A stretch of DNA of 64,000 nt. Origin: Skeletonema tropicum (lineage: Eukaryota; Bacillariophyta; Thalassiosirophyceae; Thalassiosirales; Thalassiosiraceae). Positions 20,404 to 32,637 of this stretch are shown piece by piece. The notes below the pieces were generated by a model. The model had not been told where the DNA came from, ran no database searches, and saw only the letters and a program-made list of their open reading frames with translations. Numbering within the stretch: the stretch's first letter is position 1; each line of letters starts with the position of its first letter. The stretch spans positions 2,728,001 through 2,792,000 of the forward strand of contig CM074130.1 of NCBI GenBank assembly GCA_037178625.1, given 5' to 3'. The translations under genes were made by a program, and so were the position numbers.

Positions 20404-21108
20404 ATGATATTATACACGCTACAATCATTTCTGTGTTGTTGCTGCTTCGTTCTATGCGCGAACACGTCTCACGCTTTTCAGCAGCACCAGCTTCAGCAGC
20501 TGCAGCACCTCCGCAGGCCTCATGCTACTTCTACACGTCTTCAAGAAATGAAACGCCCCATTCTTGATCGTCTTGCAACATTTGTGTTCAAGCTGGAAAA
20601 CGATCGTGTTGATAAAGCAAGCGTCATTGATGAAAAAGGTCGAAATGGCGAGCCAATGGAATGGGCAGAAGAAGATTCATTTGCCAATAAGTTTTCCACT
20701 GTTGTTGCGTCCAACGATATCGGTTATAAATTCAAACAAGCAGTTGCCGACCTGGTAGCCGGTGACTATGATGAAGCATCTACAAAAGAATCAATTGAAG
20801 ACTTCATCTCTTCAAGCCCGGTAGCAATGTACAGCTTTACAACGTGTCCATTCTGCCGAAAGGCAAAAGATTTTCTTGAAGATCAAAATATTGCATACAG
20901 TGCCATCGAGCTCGATTTGCTCGAAGATAATAAAGGAAATGAAATCAGGGCGGAACTAGGTAAAATTACGAAAAGAACGTCAGTACCCAGTATCTTCATT
21001 GGTGGCGAGTACATAGGTGGCTGTAACGATGGTAATCCAGGGTTGCTGCCACTAGCCAGAGATGCAGAAAGATTTAACACAATGCTGAAACAGGCTGGAG
21101 CAGTTTAA
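20404..21108 (+). CDS. Glutaredoxin with CPFC active site, plastid-type presequence
   Basis: Protein of 234 residues. The C-terminal 95 or so form a class I (dithiol) glutaredoxin: active site C148-P-F-C151 in TTCPFCRKAKDF, the cis-proline segment TSVPSIFIGG, and the glutathione-binding GGCNDG. It would reduce mixed disulfides with glutathione. The N-terminus is a hydrophobic signal (ILYTLQSFLCCCCFVLCANTSHAF) ending in HAF-Q, resembling the diatom plastid motif, then a Gln/Arg-rich transit-like stretch. Residues 50-130 form an extra helical segment absent from short glutaredoxins. The compartment is an inference. The 3' end is about 50 bases from the convergent NOC1 gene. Confidence 0.9.
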   Translation: MILYTLQSFLCCCCFVLCANTSHAFQQHQLQQLQHLRRPHATSTRLQEMKRPILDRLATFVFKLENDRVDKASVIDEKGRNGEPMEWAEEDSFANKFSTVVASNDIGYKFKQAVADLVAGDYDEASTKESIEDFISSSPVAMYSFTTCPFCRKAKDFLEDQNIAYSAIELDLLEDNKGNEIRAELGKITKRTSVPSIFIGGEYIGGCNDGNPGLLPLARDAERFNTMLKQAGAV

Positions 21109-21156
21109 GATCGTGGCTGTTGAAGAATTAAGTGAAAGACAATGACACTCTATTGA

Positions 21157-24002
21157 TTATTTGCGTGTTTTGCGCTTCTTCTTTTTTCGGCGAGGTGCTT
21201 CTTCTGTATTGTTTGCAGCCTCTATTTCCTCTTCAAGAATTTTCTCATACTCATCAGCGTCAGCATATATCGACTGAAGTTTCGCTTTGTTTTTCTTGTC
21301 AGATTTCTTTTGTGCTTGTGCATCCTCGTCGTCTTCGGAAGAATCTTCACTATCTCCCAACATCTCTCCTAACATCATTGGAAAATTGCCATCTTCGTCG
21401 TCGTCATCGTCTTCAAAGCTGTTGCCATCAATATTATCGCCTCCTTCAGGATCTTCGTCACTGCTCGGTGCATCCATAAACGCATCTTCATTACCTGCTG
21501 CGCCATCAAAGTCACCTTCTTTGTCATCATCATCATCCTGATTGTCATCGTCAGAGTCGTCATCAAAGTCACTCCAATCATCCATGTCCGGATCTTCGTC
21601 GTCCAAGTTGGCTTTTCCATTTCCTGAACTCTCCATTAGTTTTTCGGCGAGCTCATTTACAAATGCCTCTTCCTCTGAATCGGTGTTGCCATCAAAATCA
21701 TCATTCACATCTGCCTCAGCAGCATTCAACGCTTCGTCTTCAAGATCAGACTCGTCTTTATCCTGTGCACTACTCCCACGAACAATTCCCTTAATTTCAT
21801 CTCTTTTTGCACGTTCAACGAAAAATTGATGAAAGAACTGTTCTTCTTCAGCAATATTAGTCGCTGTGAGGTAACTAGGGTCATTCATGGGCAATGCTGC
21901 CATGGCACTCAATCCACTCTTTCTTGCAGCTATTCCGCCCTTCGATTGCTTAGCCAACTTATCCAGAGACTTCGGATTCCTAAACGCAAACTTATCAAGG
22001 AAGGGTGTCAATGAAAAGTCTTTCAATGGGTCTCCTTTGAAGGAAATCTTCCCATTACTATCTGCTGTGAACTTTGATACCGAGGGATGAAAATGATGGG
22101 AAAGAAGAGAAAGCTCCCACAAATTCTTTTCCAATTGTACTTTGCCAGGAAATGCCACACTTGGTTCTCTTTTTGTTGGATCAAACACTAACTCAGACAC
22201 TGCAGCTTCGACTTCATCATTGACTTCAGGGCGACAGCTAATGATCTCTGACAGTAGAAACAATACTCCACAAACAATTGACGAGGGCAAGTGCAATGCG
22301 GTGTGGATAAGCCTCTTTAAAACTGCACAAATACGCTCGGATTTCGTGTCATACTTCAGTGCCTTGTATAAAAGGTTGAAGAACAATGTCAACTGACGAC
22401 CAGAGAACATGTCTCCGTCAGCCACCTTGGAATAGAGTGCGCGATAAAATCTATCTTTCCTTGCTGTAACGCTTTCGTCATTCTTACCAACAGCTCCTGT
22501 ATCTCCTGAGCCAACAGCCAGCTGAAAAAGCAACATGAGTGCTTGAGTAGCAGCAGCTGGAGGCGCTGTATGAGCAATTCTGTAGAGTGCATCAATGTGC
22601 TCTTCCATGGCTGTATCCGCCTTTGGCAGGTAAGGGTGTGCCCGATTGACACCAGTGAGTAGAGCACTGAGAAGACGACCTGCTCCATCAGGTGTTGATT
22701 GTTTGCTGTCTTTCTTCTTACCTGAAGCATTCTTTTTGACATTCATTTCAAAAAGATGAAAGTATGTGCTGATAAGAGAAGCTGGCAGCGATTTTGGTGC
22801 TCCTCTCTTGCCACCTGCTATAGCATCAGCTTCGTCGACTTCGTCACGAGAAAGCTGTAGCTGATTGAGAAAAATAACGCAATTGTATAAAGCCTTGGGA
22901 GAAAGATGAGGTCTATGTGCCAGCTGTTGAACCTTTAGATTGATGAAATAGAAAACAGAGTAATGTTTCAGTTTCAGTGATGCAATGAAGAAGGGCCGAA
23001 TCAGAATGAGGGTGCATGTAAACTTACCTCTCTCGCAACAACGCTTGTCATCGCTGGATGCTCCTCCAAAACCAACCGCAGTTGGTGACCAGCTGCGCTT
23101 GCAATTTTACGCCCAGGATCACCAATTTTGTTTACAATCATCGGAAGAATGATTTCTTCGCCCTCTGGAATATCTTTCAAGAGAAAAGATGCTGTTACGA
23201 TTGCATTCTTCTTCGATGGTTCGTCCTCTCCTGACAGAGTCCTTCCTAGATACCTCGTCAAGAAAGATGCATATCGTTGTTTTATCATTTCTTCGTATCG
23301 CCACAAAAGAAGCACACGAGGGCTAAGCGTCCTTTTTCCTTCGTAAAGATAAAGAGGACGCGCTTCTAGAGATAACAATTTACGATGCTTGGGTAGGATT
23401 GTGTTGGTGAATAGATCAGACAATGCCTCTGATGCCATTTGTCCCACCCTAGCGTTCGGAATAGATCCAAGTTGACCATGCCTTGTGTCAACTCCACATC
23501 CTGCCAAATCTAAAAGCATATCCAAAGCGTAGAGTTTGTGGACACTGTCCATGCCAACTACTACAGACATGGCTGCGATTCGATCTTTAAGAGTACCTCT
23601 CTTCATTGTATTCTCCACCCATTTTTCATCCTTGTCCGAATGAGTAGCACCATTCTTCCGTGCGAGTGCTACCTCGTGGTTGTAAATTTCATCTCCAAGT
23701 GCACGGTACTTTGATACAATCTGTCGAGTATTTTTTGATGCATTACCTGATTGCTTCTGCTGTTGATTTACACTAGCGATAGTTTCATCCCTTCCAGGAG
23801 TATTTCGGCCACAATCATACCATGTTGGAGTTTCCTCAGTGAATTGCACAAGAAGGGTACTATGAGCTTTGTAGCTTAAATTGGGCGTGACATCATCGGC
23901 TTTTTCATTTTGGGTGCTTTTATTTTGATGGATGCTCTTCGTTTCTTTGATTCCACCATTCCTATTTCCTCGGCGTCTACGCTCTTTTGTTTGAGGACCC
24001 AT
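21157..24002 (-). CDS. NOC1/MAK21-like (CEBPZ) ribosome biogenesis protein, two exons
   Basis: Component of the NOC1-NOC2 complex that accompanies pre-60S particles in the nucleolus. Exons 24002-23028 and 22932-21157 (916 residues) are separated by intron 23027-22933 (GTAAGT...TAAAG). The join reads SVVARE-VQQLAHRPHLSPKALYNC. The N-terminus is basic and is followed by the WYD segment typical of the family (TPTWYDCGR). The middle contains the CBF/MAK21 repeat region (YRALYSKVADGDMF, LTLFFNLLYKALKYD, FLLSEIISCRPEV). The C-terminus is a long Asp/Glu tract then a Lys/Arg-rich nucleolar tail (RRKKKKRKTRK). A Met at 22746 is internal. Confidence 0.9.
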
Positions 24003-24150
24003 TGATACGAGATAATAGATCGTTTGAAGTTATGTTTGAGTGACAGCTGCGGATTGCGGATCTTGACGGATAGATGCAGGCAATAGCAACATGATTATGC
24101 CATCGTGATGATAATTGTTCTTACTTTTTTCGGTGGAGCCGATGTGATTG

Positions 24151-24407
24151 ATGGCGGACGGAGGACGGACTGTATTGTACGGCGACTTTCCTCCTTATGG
24201 TACTCTTTCTCCTGATGCAGAAGCTGTCAAGAAGTTCCAGGGCAAGGATAGATGGTCGGTGCCTACAATAACTTTTCATGAATTTTTCTTTTTATCAATC
24301 GTCCTCAAGACCAGTCTTTTGTGTCTCTCGTTTTATCTTATGATATGTAACAAGAAATTTTAAAGTACGTCTGGTGGGCCCTCAAGAGGCGACATTATCT
24401 ACACTAA
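24151..24407 (+). CDS. 49-residue two-exon small protein, function unknown
   Basis: Exon 24151-24258 encodes MADGGRTVLYGDFPPYG through KKFQGKDRWS. A GT...AG intron of 107 bases (24259-24365) follows, then exon 24366-24407 encodes YVWWALKRRHYLH and a stop. The phase is exact, the intron length matches others in this window, and the acceptor is TTTTAAAG. The protein is compact with a basic aromatic C-terminus, like many small mitochondrial complex subunits, but I cannot assign it. It is divergent from NOC1 (149 bases between starts) and convergent with the sorting nexin. Alternatively it is a chance frame, but the splice fit argues against that. Confidence 0.5.
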
Positions 24408-24553
24408 GTGATAACGAACATGTGCTGCAGTAGCTATTATTTCCCAGATCGCACCCTGATTAGAATTTATGGAACAATGCAAATTGCACGTCTCCTTTGT
24501 ACTGTTCTCTGATTTACGTTAGTAGTTACAAAAACTATACTTAGTTGGGACAC

Positions 24554-27500
24554 TTACTCTTCCGGATAATCATTCTCTGTCTCTGTGCTGTCAGGACGAC
24601 CATTATCATCGCCCCACTCCATCAGTCCATCGATTAAGCTTTGCATCGACGTACTGCTGCTCATACTTCTGGCTCTAGCGCCTTCACTATGAGTATCGTT
24701 TGATTCAATGATCTGCGACTCATTCGCTTCACTTTCACTTGCAAGTGATGACTGCTCGAAATTTTCGCTCTTACTGCATGCTTCAGACGAGTCGCCATGG
24801 CTGTTATCTTCAGACGAGTCGTCATGACTATTATCTTTGCGGTACGCAAAGTAGTCGTAATCAACATTCAAATCGGATGGTGTAACATCATAAATATCTC
24901 CTCCTGATACGATTTCTTCTTCTCCATTACTTGGCAGGATTTCTTTTGAAACAAACAAGTCAGAATGCGTCGATGGGACAGATTCGACAAGATTACTCGA
25001 TTCCGTTGCACTTGGGTATTCCAGAACTTCGCCAGAATAACTTGATTCCGCCAAGTTCCAATCATATTGGTCAGAGACGATGGACGATGTCTTGATTTGG
25101 GAGGTGCTACCATCCAGATTTATTAACGCATCGAACCCGACTGTAGTTAAAGGTCTGTACTCAGAGTCGATGAGTCCGTCGCGCATGCTAAGCCAAGCAT
25201 CAGAAGCTTTCTTGCAAGCTTCTTTTTGAGACTTGGCGAATTGAATGCATGCTTGGAGAAGCTCTTTCCTTCTGTGGACATTCCAGCACTTTACATCATG
25301 GGCAAGTGATACAGACGCACGCTTTAGAGACAAATTTGCTTCGTACTCAACTACTGTTGCATGTATTGCTTGGCTCTGGGTAGCGAAAGCTTTTGCCTGA
25401 GATGACTGAACCTCTTCTTTCGATGACGAGCTATCGCAAGACTCATATGCACCTTTGGCCTTTTCTGCCGCAGCGAATGCAGCAGTCTTGGCTCTTGTTG
25501 CAGTGCGTGATGCTTTCAAAGCATCGCGAACTTCTGCTGTGCTTGAAACAGCTGATGTAGCGAGAGATGACTGCCACGACAGATCTACAGTAATAAGAAG
25601 AGAATGTGAGCAGAGTTTCATTGACACTCAGTAAGTACACACAGGGTTTCATAGACATACTCACCATTAGATAGATAGTTGCAGCTGCTCTCAGAATTAA
25701 AATCTGCAGCGCGAATTTCTTCAACTCCAGAGACCAAAGCGCGTTGACTTATAACGTCACCACTGCCACCACACCATGAATCTATACCTCGTAATAGAGT
25801 TGCTTTGAAAGCATTCCTTTCGTGCTGGGCTTTTTGCACGTTTGTACTGGCACTGTATATTTTACAAATAGTGTGATCAACCGACTTCAACACTTCTCGC
25901 ACTTTGTCAATATCAGTTTCTACACTCATTGAGCCAATAGTAGAAAGCTTATCACCTACATCTTTATCAGATGCAATTCGGTAGATAAACTGTCGAGAGT
26001 CATCTGCAGTGCAAATGCCTCTAGTTTTGAGCACGCTAGTTCCAGCATTGAGTACACTTTGCTCATCAGAAAGACCAGGGAGTGGTAGAAGATCATATCC
26101 CATGTCCTCTTCGTCATTCAGTTCACTTTCAATCCTAACCACCCCAGTTTCGAAACAAGCCACGTTCTCAGGTGAACTTCGAGCTCCTTGTTTCGTGCGT
26201 GATTCTGAATGTTTGTTTGTATCAACATTATCCTCTTCATCCCAACTGTTTTTTGCATTATTGAACTTAGGGAGTGATGCGTGCTGTATTCTGGCACTTG
26301 TTGATTCATATCCAGTCGTCTCTAATATACCATGAAATTGAAGAGCCACAGCTACTTGTGCAGCAGCGCGTAACCATGGAGTGTCATCTTCGTCGTGAAA
26401 GACAGCAAAAGATGAAGCTCTTTTCCGTACAAGCGCATTATATATTGTAGAAGCAGAGGATTGTTTTCCTTCTGGCGAAATAGATTCTTGCTTCATCTTC
26501 TTCTCCTTCTTGTGTAATTTGAAGTGCTCCTGTAACACCTGTTTTGCAGACTCAAGCCCTGTTTGGCTCCCCTGTAGCATCGCATTGAGTGGAAACGAGG
26601 TGGCAAAAGCTTCATTTTCTGATAAATAATTCAGATAACGTTCTAATGCGTGTGCCACTTCTACTGGTGTATCATCAGCAACAGCACTACTTGTTCCAAC
26701 ATGGTGCTGGTTTTCTGGAGGCTTGGTCGGTGGACCAGTGCCCGATACATAACTCCCCCACAGTGATTTGGCAACTGATGTGATCAGTCCTACGCTAGAT
26801 TTGGCCGCAGTGATTGCTTTTTCGCCAACTTCGTTTTGATACCCTTGATTTGCAGAGGTACTCGGCACAAACGAAGCTCTCTTTGTCGGGAAGGGAGGTA
26901 GAATACGTCCACATAAATGTCCCATGTCCAGGTCGCTTGTGTGACATCAGTATTTGGTTGAGCCATTCAAAATCTGCAAAAGAGCGGCGCGCAACAATGG
27001 AATGTTTGGAAGAATCCCCATTCCTCTGAAATCTCAGAATGAAACCGCCTTCAGTTGATGATGAAAATGGCTCGATCGAGATTCTACCTCTACTCTGACA
27101 CAAAGTCGATAGTGCAGCATCTCGAACTGTCGGAAGAAGCCAGTGATCTAAATCTAAATCAGGTAATGGAAGGGGGCAGTACGGCCAGCCCTGAATGCAG
27201 TCAGAGCTGCTACTCAGCCCCTTTTCTCGTTCCAACTGCATCAAAGCTTCAATAGATATTGGAGCAGGCGGGCCTGGAGGAGGGTTATCCACAACCACCA
27301 CGACTTCATTAGGATTTATATAGCCACTTCGACCTAAAGCGCCTCCACCACTGCTTCCGTGTTTATGTCGCATCATCTGTTGGAGATGTCTTGAAGCAAA
27401 GCGTCGCTGAGACTCCTGTTCATGCACAAGTGCAAGTAGCCGACAAAGTACCATCCAGCCTTCAATTCCTATACGAGTAGTGATACCAGCATCCTTCTTC

Positions 27501-28409
27501 TTGTACTTTGGATCACAACAGATCACAGTATTCCAAATTTCATCGACTGTTGGTGATGATAAGCAATCATCTTTGTTTACTTGGCATGCAATTGCTCCAT
27601 CTCTTCGCCTCACGACTGGGCAATGCAAGTACAAAAAGTTTCGTATGCACTCGGGCCCAATATACGATTGACAATCAGTATCTAATAATGCAAACATGCG
27701 AGTGCAGAATTCGTATTGTTGTCTGTTGAAAATAATTTGGTATTGTTCCAAGTGTTGTTGTTGGCTTCTTGCAAAAGGTGATAAATTTTGATTTTGCAAC
27801 GCAACCGTTATTGAATACATTGGCCATGATGTCGACGAAGCTTCTGTTTTTTGTTCATAATGTCGAGATGGAGAATGAGTGTGATGATTGCTGTGAACTG
27901 CCGAAGGATTTATAATCCGTCTTAGGGATCCTCGATGCATGATAGATAGCGCTTTTGCAGATGTAGCTGATGGTGAAGATAGTTCTTCAGAAAAAAGATT
28001 TGTTGATTCCTCTCGTGTTGTTACGTTGCTTTGACTAGTAATGTTTGTATGTACGCGTTCCTCTTGAAACATGGGAAGAGAACTAGATGTTATTTGTTGC
28101 TTCCTGGTTGGTGTTGTTGTAGCTTGCAATCGACGCTGTTGCAGGATCGTACCGGTCATCCTCATCGGCATCATCGGTCACATCACCACCTACTTGACGA
28201 TTGAGATCTGCAGCAAAATCGAATGGAAAATCGGTAGTTCCGCCATCAATAATATCAACTGCTCCTGTTCCAGCGATGGCATGATTGTCAGAGAGGGCTG
28301 AAGACGCAGTGGATTCCGACGACGCGGAATCAGAACCAGAGGATGAGTAGGATGAACTGTCCCAATCCATTGCTTGATATTTGGTATTTAAAGATTTTTT
28401 CGAGCCCAA
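24554..28409 (-). CDS. Sorting nexin (EF-like + PX + BAR), with one apparent frame junction
   Basis: Endosomal membrane-remodelling protein of about 1234 residues. Exons are 28409-28153, 28082-25665 and 25584-24554; introns are 28152-28083 (70 bases, GTACGA...CTAG, less certain) and 25664-25585 (80 bases, GTGAGT...GTAG). Domain order: acidic Ser-rich start; an EF/EH-like helix pair (FNRQQYEFCTRMFALLDTD); a PX domain (GGFILRFQRNG, HSIVARRSFADFEWLNQILMSH, GHLCGRILPPFPTKRAS); then a long BAR-type coiled-coil ending RRKELLQACIQFAKSQKEACKKASDAW, as in SNX1/SNX8/Mvp1 relatives. Inside the PX domain the frame changes by one base between WLNQILMSH and GHLCGRILPPFP (26921-26945). No intron fits there. 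Leaving out one base gives a whole number of codons for the gene. MDWD at 28370 is an alternative start. Confidence 0.82.
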
Positions 28410-29535
28410 AAGTGTTCCTCAGTAAGAAGGCATGCCCAGCGCACCAACTGTTAGCTTGATATTCATAAACAAAGACCAAAGAGAGCTCCTATGGGGCGAA
28501 CGGTGCCATCATGGTTCTGATCTGCCAAAGAACAAAAGTTCACCGTTGACGTTCGTTGAAGAATTTTCTGAGAAGACACGTGTCGCAGGTTCGCGACTGC
28601 GTTGTCTTCTGTCTCGGACATATTTCTTTTATTGCATGCCAAACGTACTTCAAGCACCAATAAAATGTGAGCAACAATGGGAGCGCGGGAAAGGGGGCTC
28701 CCAACACTTTCTGCTTTACACATCATCCGGTACTCAAGTGAGGAAAGTCCTGATATCAAGTAGTCCCATATAAAATCTCAACGCATATCGCCAATTGTTA
28801 TGCCGGCCGGCGTAACCGTTATGCCGGCCGGCGTAACGGGCGTAAACCGGAGTAACGATGATGCCGCCCGGCATGAACCGGCATATCGATATTCCACCCG
28901 GCATATCGAGTTACACTGTCCGCTTTATTTCACAGTGTCTGCAGCCAACACTTTCATTGTTGAACACTTCCTACTAAGCGCTCTCATTTCATCGACAACA
29001 GCTCAACGACAATGGCACTCAATCAAATCATCAATGGAAAAGAAAGCATTTTTCTGTTTGATTTCACCGCATACACAAGAGATAAATCCACATGTAATCT
29101 TCGTGATAATTTAGTTTTTAGTTTATTGTAGGGCGTGGGCGTGTGTTGACAATTGTTGGTTCAATGATGTCTAGGTAGCGATAATGCAACATTTACCTAA
29201 TTTCCTAAGTGATATGATATGTTGACAGGATGCAGGAAGGAAGATGTTACAACATCATACCATAGACTGTTACGCCGCCCGGCACATCGATGTGCCGGTC
29301 GGCCCGACCCGGCGTAAAGCATATGCCGGGCGGCATGAACCGGCGTAAACGGCGTAACGGTTATGCCGGGCGGCACATCAAAATTTTTGGCGATGCGTGC
29401 GTTGGATTTTTTAACGGGACTACTTTACATTAGGTACGGCACTGCTTTTCTTGTAAAGGATCCTGCATGAAAATGGGGATGTAGCCCCCTTTCCCGCTCT
29501 CCCAATAGCACCAAGCAAGCGTTGTTGTTGCAAGT
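28410..29535. other. Intergenic region between sorting nexin and ankyrin genes
   Basis: About 1.1 kb, mostly occupied by the inverted-repeat element described separately. Open frames at 28432-28773 and 28800-29114 overlap the repeat arms and have no recognisable content. Confidence 0.5.
28671..29512. mobile_element. GCCGGC-rich inverted-repeat element (MITE-like)
   Basis: Outer ends 28675-28699 and 29483-29507 are inverted copies (GGGAGNGCGGGAAAGGGGGCT). A second inverted pair lies inside, 28759-28793 and 29392-29424, beginning AGTAGTCCC and sharing AACGCA...ATCGCC. Inward of that, clusters of TGCCGGCCGGCGTAAC and TGCCGGGCGGCATGAACC (28800-28905 and 29272-29372) are themselves palindromic and can form branched structures. 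The centre 28910-29270 is AT-richer and non-coding. No transposase is present. The element is nested between two divergent genes. Confidence 0.6.
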
Positions 29536-31164
29536 TTGAAGTTGGCAGCACAGCGGCTGGAGCTGGAGGCTGGCCTGCTACTATCTCATAGGCAGCAGAT
29601 TAGCAGCGCAACAATCATCGTCTCCATGCCAAGCACCAGGCAGCTTCTCCTCAATGCAATTGCATCATTAGATGCCACATCACCTCCCGATGTTTGCGGC
29701 GATGCTCTTGATGAGATTTTTACATCATCTTGTTCTGCCCAAGAGGATTCCGAAGATGAATGCTGTGACGGGGGAATTACACCTCTCATAATTGCATGCG
29801 ACAAATCAATCACTTCCGCACTGAACTATCTACATCAACAAATTCAAAATCAATCGATGGAACAAGTAGTTTCAGCGTGGGGCGGCGTTACAGACAAATC
29901 ATCCGAAAGTGGTAATTGTGCTGTCCATCATGCACTGGCTGCAGACTTTCAAATTGGTCTTGATGTATTAGAATATTATGCATTTAACACAACATCACTT
30001 TTACCAGACAAGAATAATTTCCAAAGATATATGACATTACTAGAGCAATCAAATGAAAATGGAGACACACCTATCATGATGGCTTGTGTCTACGGCCATC
30101 CTGACATATTGCGGCACATTTTGAAACGCAGCTATCATCTAGCATCAACGTTAGAAGATGGTAACTATGATAAGGAAGCAATTGTGAAAAATACATGGCA
30201 ATCTCTACATGAACTGCTCGAGAAGCGTAATAAAGACGGATGCTCTGCATTGAATCTAGCATGTGGACATGGTCACGTTGATATTATAAAGCTACTGATC
30301 CATACTCATTCAGTTTGCGGAAAAGGAGGCACTATGGAATTAAGTGTCTCATCAACTGATTGCACAAGTGAAGTAGATTCAAGTGAAGGAGATACGGTAC
30401 ATAAATTGATGCCCTTGGTGACAGTCACCTACAATGATGTGCTTCGCTGTCAAGCAACAATAGATAAACTTGAACTCGGCCTGAAGATGATGAAACAAAA
30501 GAGGGTGCCTACGACAGAACAAGCAGAGTTTCAACTGCAACACAAAAATATGTTGGATTGCCTTGATTTACTGAATGTTGAATTGGGTAGGATTGCGACA
30601 GAAACTGCCGATTCTCTACTTACACAAAATGAAGGGACCCAGGATCAATCTACCAAAAAGCCAAAAGTGAAACCACCAACAAAGAAGAAAAAGAAGAAGA
30701 AGCAAGGCCCTAAACCGAAGCAGCAAGGCAAACCTGACATCTGTGGTCCCTCAGAGAACAGTATCCGGGATGACTGGTGCGTCGAAGCGAAGAGCAATGT
30801 ACCCTCGACATCAAGTTCTCCCTTTATCACTCTTCAAGATGGCCGAGTAATATCAAAATCACATGCATTAGAAGATGTCCCAGTTGATGATGATTCTGTG
30901 AATAATTTGATACGTGTCAATCCCGCACCAAAAACGCTTGAGTCTATACTGCAGTCAAACTCAAGATATGACGGAAATACAGCGACAACAATGGAAGCAT
31001 TGTGTCTTGACCCATCCATGTTACTACTTTCAGCACATGGTATGGCGATGGAGATGTCACCGTGTCAACTAGATGCAATCGAGACGATCCTTACAAACCA
31101 GCTTCGTGCGTCAAAGGAAGCTCAAAAGATACAGAATAGGCTGCTTAACAATAATCAGGTGTGA
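29536..31164 (+). CDS. Ankyrin-repeat protein
   Basis: Single-exon protein of up to 542 residues. Ankyrin-type units are visible as GNCAVHHALAADFQIGLDVLEYY, ENGDTPIMMACVYGHPDILRHIL and KDGCSALNLACGHGHVDIIKLLI. The start is uncertain: the frame opens at 29536, but the Met at 29626 (MPSTRQLLLNAIASLD) is a more natural N-terminus. A helical pair follows the repeats, then a Lys run (KPKVKPPTKKKKKKKQGPKP) and a disordered C-terminus. Ankyrin proteins are protein-binding scaffolds. Nothing in the neighbourhood points to a specific partner. Confidence 0.8.
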   Translation: MKLAAQRLELEAGLLLSHRQQISSATIIVSMPSTRQLLLNAIASLDATSPPDVCGDALDEIFTSSCSAQEDSEDECCDGGITPLIIACDKSITSALNYLHQQIQNQSMEQVVSAWGGVTDKSSESGNCAVHHALAADFQIGLDVLEYYAFNTTSLLPDKNNFQRYMTLLEQSNENGDTPIMMACVYGHPDILRHILKRSYHLASTLEDGNYDKEAIVKNTWQSLHELLEKRNKDGCSALNLACGHGHVDIIKLLIHTHSVCGKGGTMELSVSSTDCTSEVDSSEGDTVHKLMPLVTVTYNDVLRCQATIDKLELGLKMMKQKRVPTTEQAEFQLQHKNMLDCLDLLNVELGRIATETADSLLTQNEGTQDQSTKKPKVKPPTKKKKKKKQGPKPKQQGKPDICGPSENSIRDDWCVEAKSNVPSTSSSPFITLQDGRVISKSHALEDVPVDDDSVNNLIRVNPAPKTLESILQSNSRYDGNTATTMEALCLDPSMLLLSAHGMAMEMSPCQLDAIETILTNQLRASKEAQKIQNRLLNNNQV

Positions 31165-31357
31165 TGGCTCGTAAACATAAGAGTATTGAATTAGATATCT
31201 CTACCTAAAACGAATCAGTCTTGTATCTAATTTGTCTCGTCCGTCTTCTAAAACACCAAAAGGAATACCTCGTGTTGATAGCCAACAGTTAGTGTTTGAT
31301 TTATTTATATTATGAAACGTAATGAATAAAAAGAAATTTTGTGCATACGATACTGTG

Positions 31358-32598
31358 TTACAGATCAGTACCTTCAACTAGGGCATCCCAGTAATCAAAA
31401 GATTCCATGAGAATGCCCGGAGAACTTGGAGAAGACATTGGCATAGGAGGAGGCCCAGGAATGGTAGTGGAGAACTCTCGCGCGATTTCGTTCTCGTCAA
31501 TACCACTGAATGCCATCTTGATCCCACCAAGTTGGTCTTCGTGTGCAGCTTGAGGTTGTTCATTCTTGACACTTCGTTGACGCTTCAGAGGTCTGTCTGG
31601 AGTTACCGCGGCTTTAGGTTTTTCATCCACAAGAGAACTAATGAAGAGCTCCATATCATCCTCAACATTCTTGGCAGCACGTTTTGCAACCTTAGCCTTC
31701 TTCGGAGCAGCAGCACGCTTAGTCGCAACAGGCTTTTCCTTTGTCGCGCTCGGACTTGACGCTGCGCTCTTGTTCTTCTTTTTCTCATTGGCAATTTTCT
31801 TCTTCAACTCTCTTGCCTTCATATCTTCTGGGATTTCACCAATCGCAGACAGCCGTTCCTTGTAGGCATTGTAGCTCTCCATATCCTCCTTGTACTTCAC
31901 TAGCTCCATGGCAGCCATCATCTTGCAGTATTTCTTTGTCTCATCATCAACCTTGGCCCATCTTGCAGCAATCATACGAGTGAGTTCCAAGAAACCAATC
32001 TTACCGTGAGACTTCCGGTGCTTCCGCTTGGATGGTTTCTTGGACTTGCCAGAAATATACCAATCTGCTCGTAGTGGAAGATCACGATATCTCTCTGGCA
32101 TGAGCGGATCAGTTTCGGAACAAGGCAACCTCGCCTTTGTTGGCATCCTTCTCCTTCTTCTGCTCTTCCTCTGAGCAAAGCACTTTACGTAAGACGAATT
32201 CACGTTCTAACTGGTAAAACATTGTATATTCTGTGTAGGGACGAGGTGGCTTCACGGTTACTACTGGAACATTTGGATTTGGATGCTTTGACGCAGGAGA
32301 GTGAGGTGAAACAACCTGTTCTAGGGTATGCGGAAGACTGTACACTTGCTGGTGAGTGTAGTTGTTGTGAAGGAGATACAATTGCAGGATTCATTGAGCT
32401 TTGAACAGTATAGGGAACTGGTCCTCGAGTGTGAGGAGAAGGAGGTCCCATAGGAGGTCTATGAGAATGATGGTGAGGATGATGATAATAAGGACGCCCT
32501 TGCCATGTTCCTTGGAATGGGGCGCGAGGATGATGCGTCGGCTGAGGCTGCTGCTTCTGCGACTGCTGTTGCTGCTGTGGAGCCTGTGGAGGAAACAT
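31358..32598 (-). CDS. HMG-box protein with two apparent frame junctions
   Basis: The N-terminal third is Gln/Pro/His-rich (32598 to about 32340). A diatom-type HMG box follows: PPRPYTEYTMFYQLEREFVL at its start, a charged insert with DPLMPERYRDLPLRADWY, then GKIGFLELTRMIAARWAKVDDETKKYCKMMAAME and a coiled segment. The C-terminal part is Lys/Ala-rich. HMG boxes bend DNA or bind distorted DNA, so a chromatin role is likely. Reading needs two one-base omissions: one in the low-complexity part (about 32290-32350) and one at 32111-32118, where ALFRN meets an in-frame TGA and DPLMPERYRD follows in the next frame. With both, 412 residues result. The N-terminal boundary is unclear. Confidence 0.72.
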
Positions 32599-32637
32599 AG
32601 TGTGAATATTTGATGTACTCTTGCTGCTGGGTCGTGC

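Noticed and set aside
21287..21829. Ser-rich open frames on the plus strand opposite NOC1
   Set aside because: They are the complement of the Asp/Glu tract at the NOC1 C-terminus.
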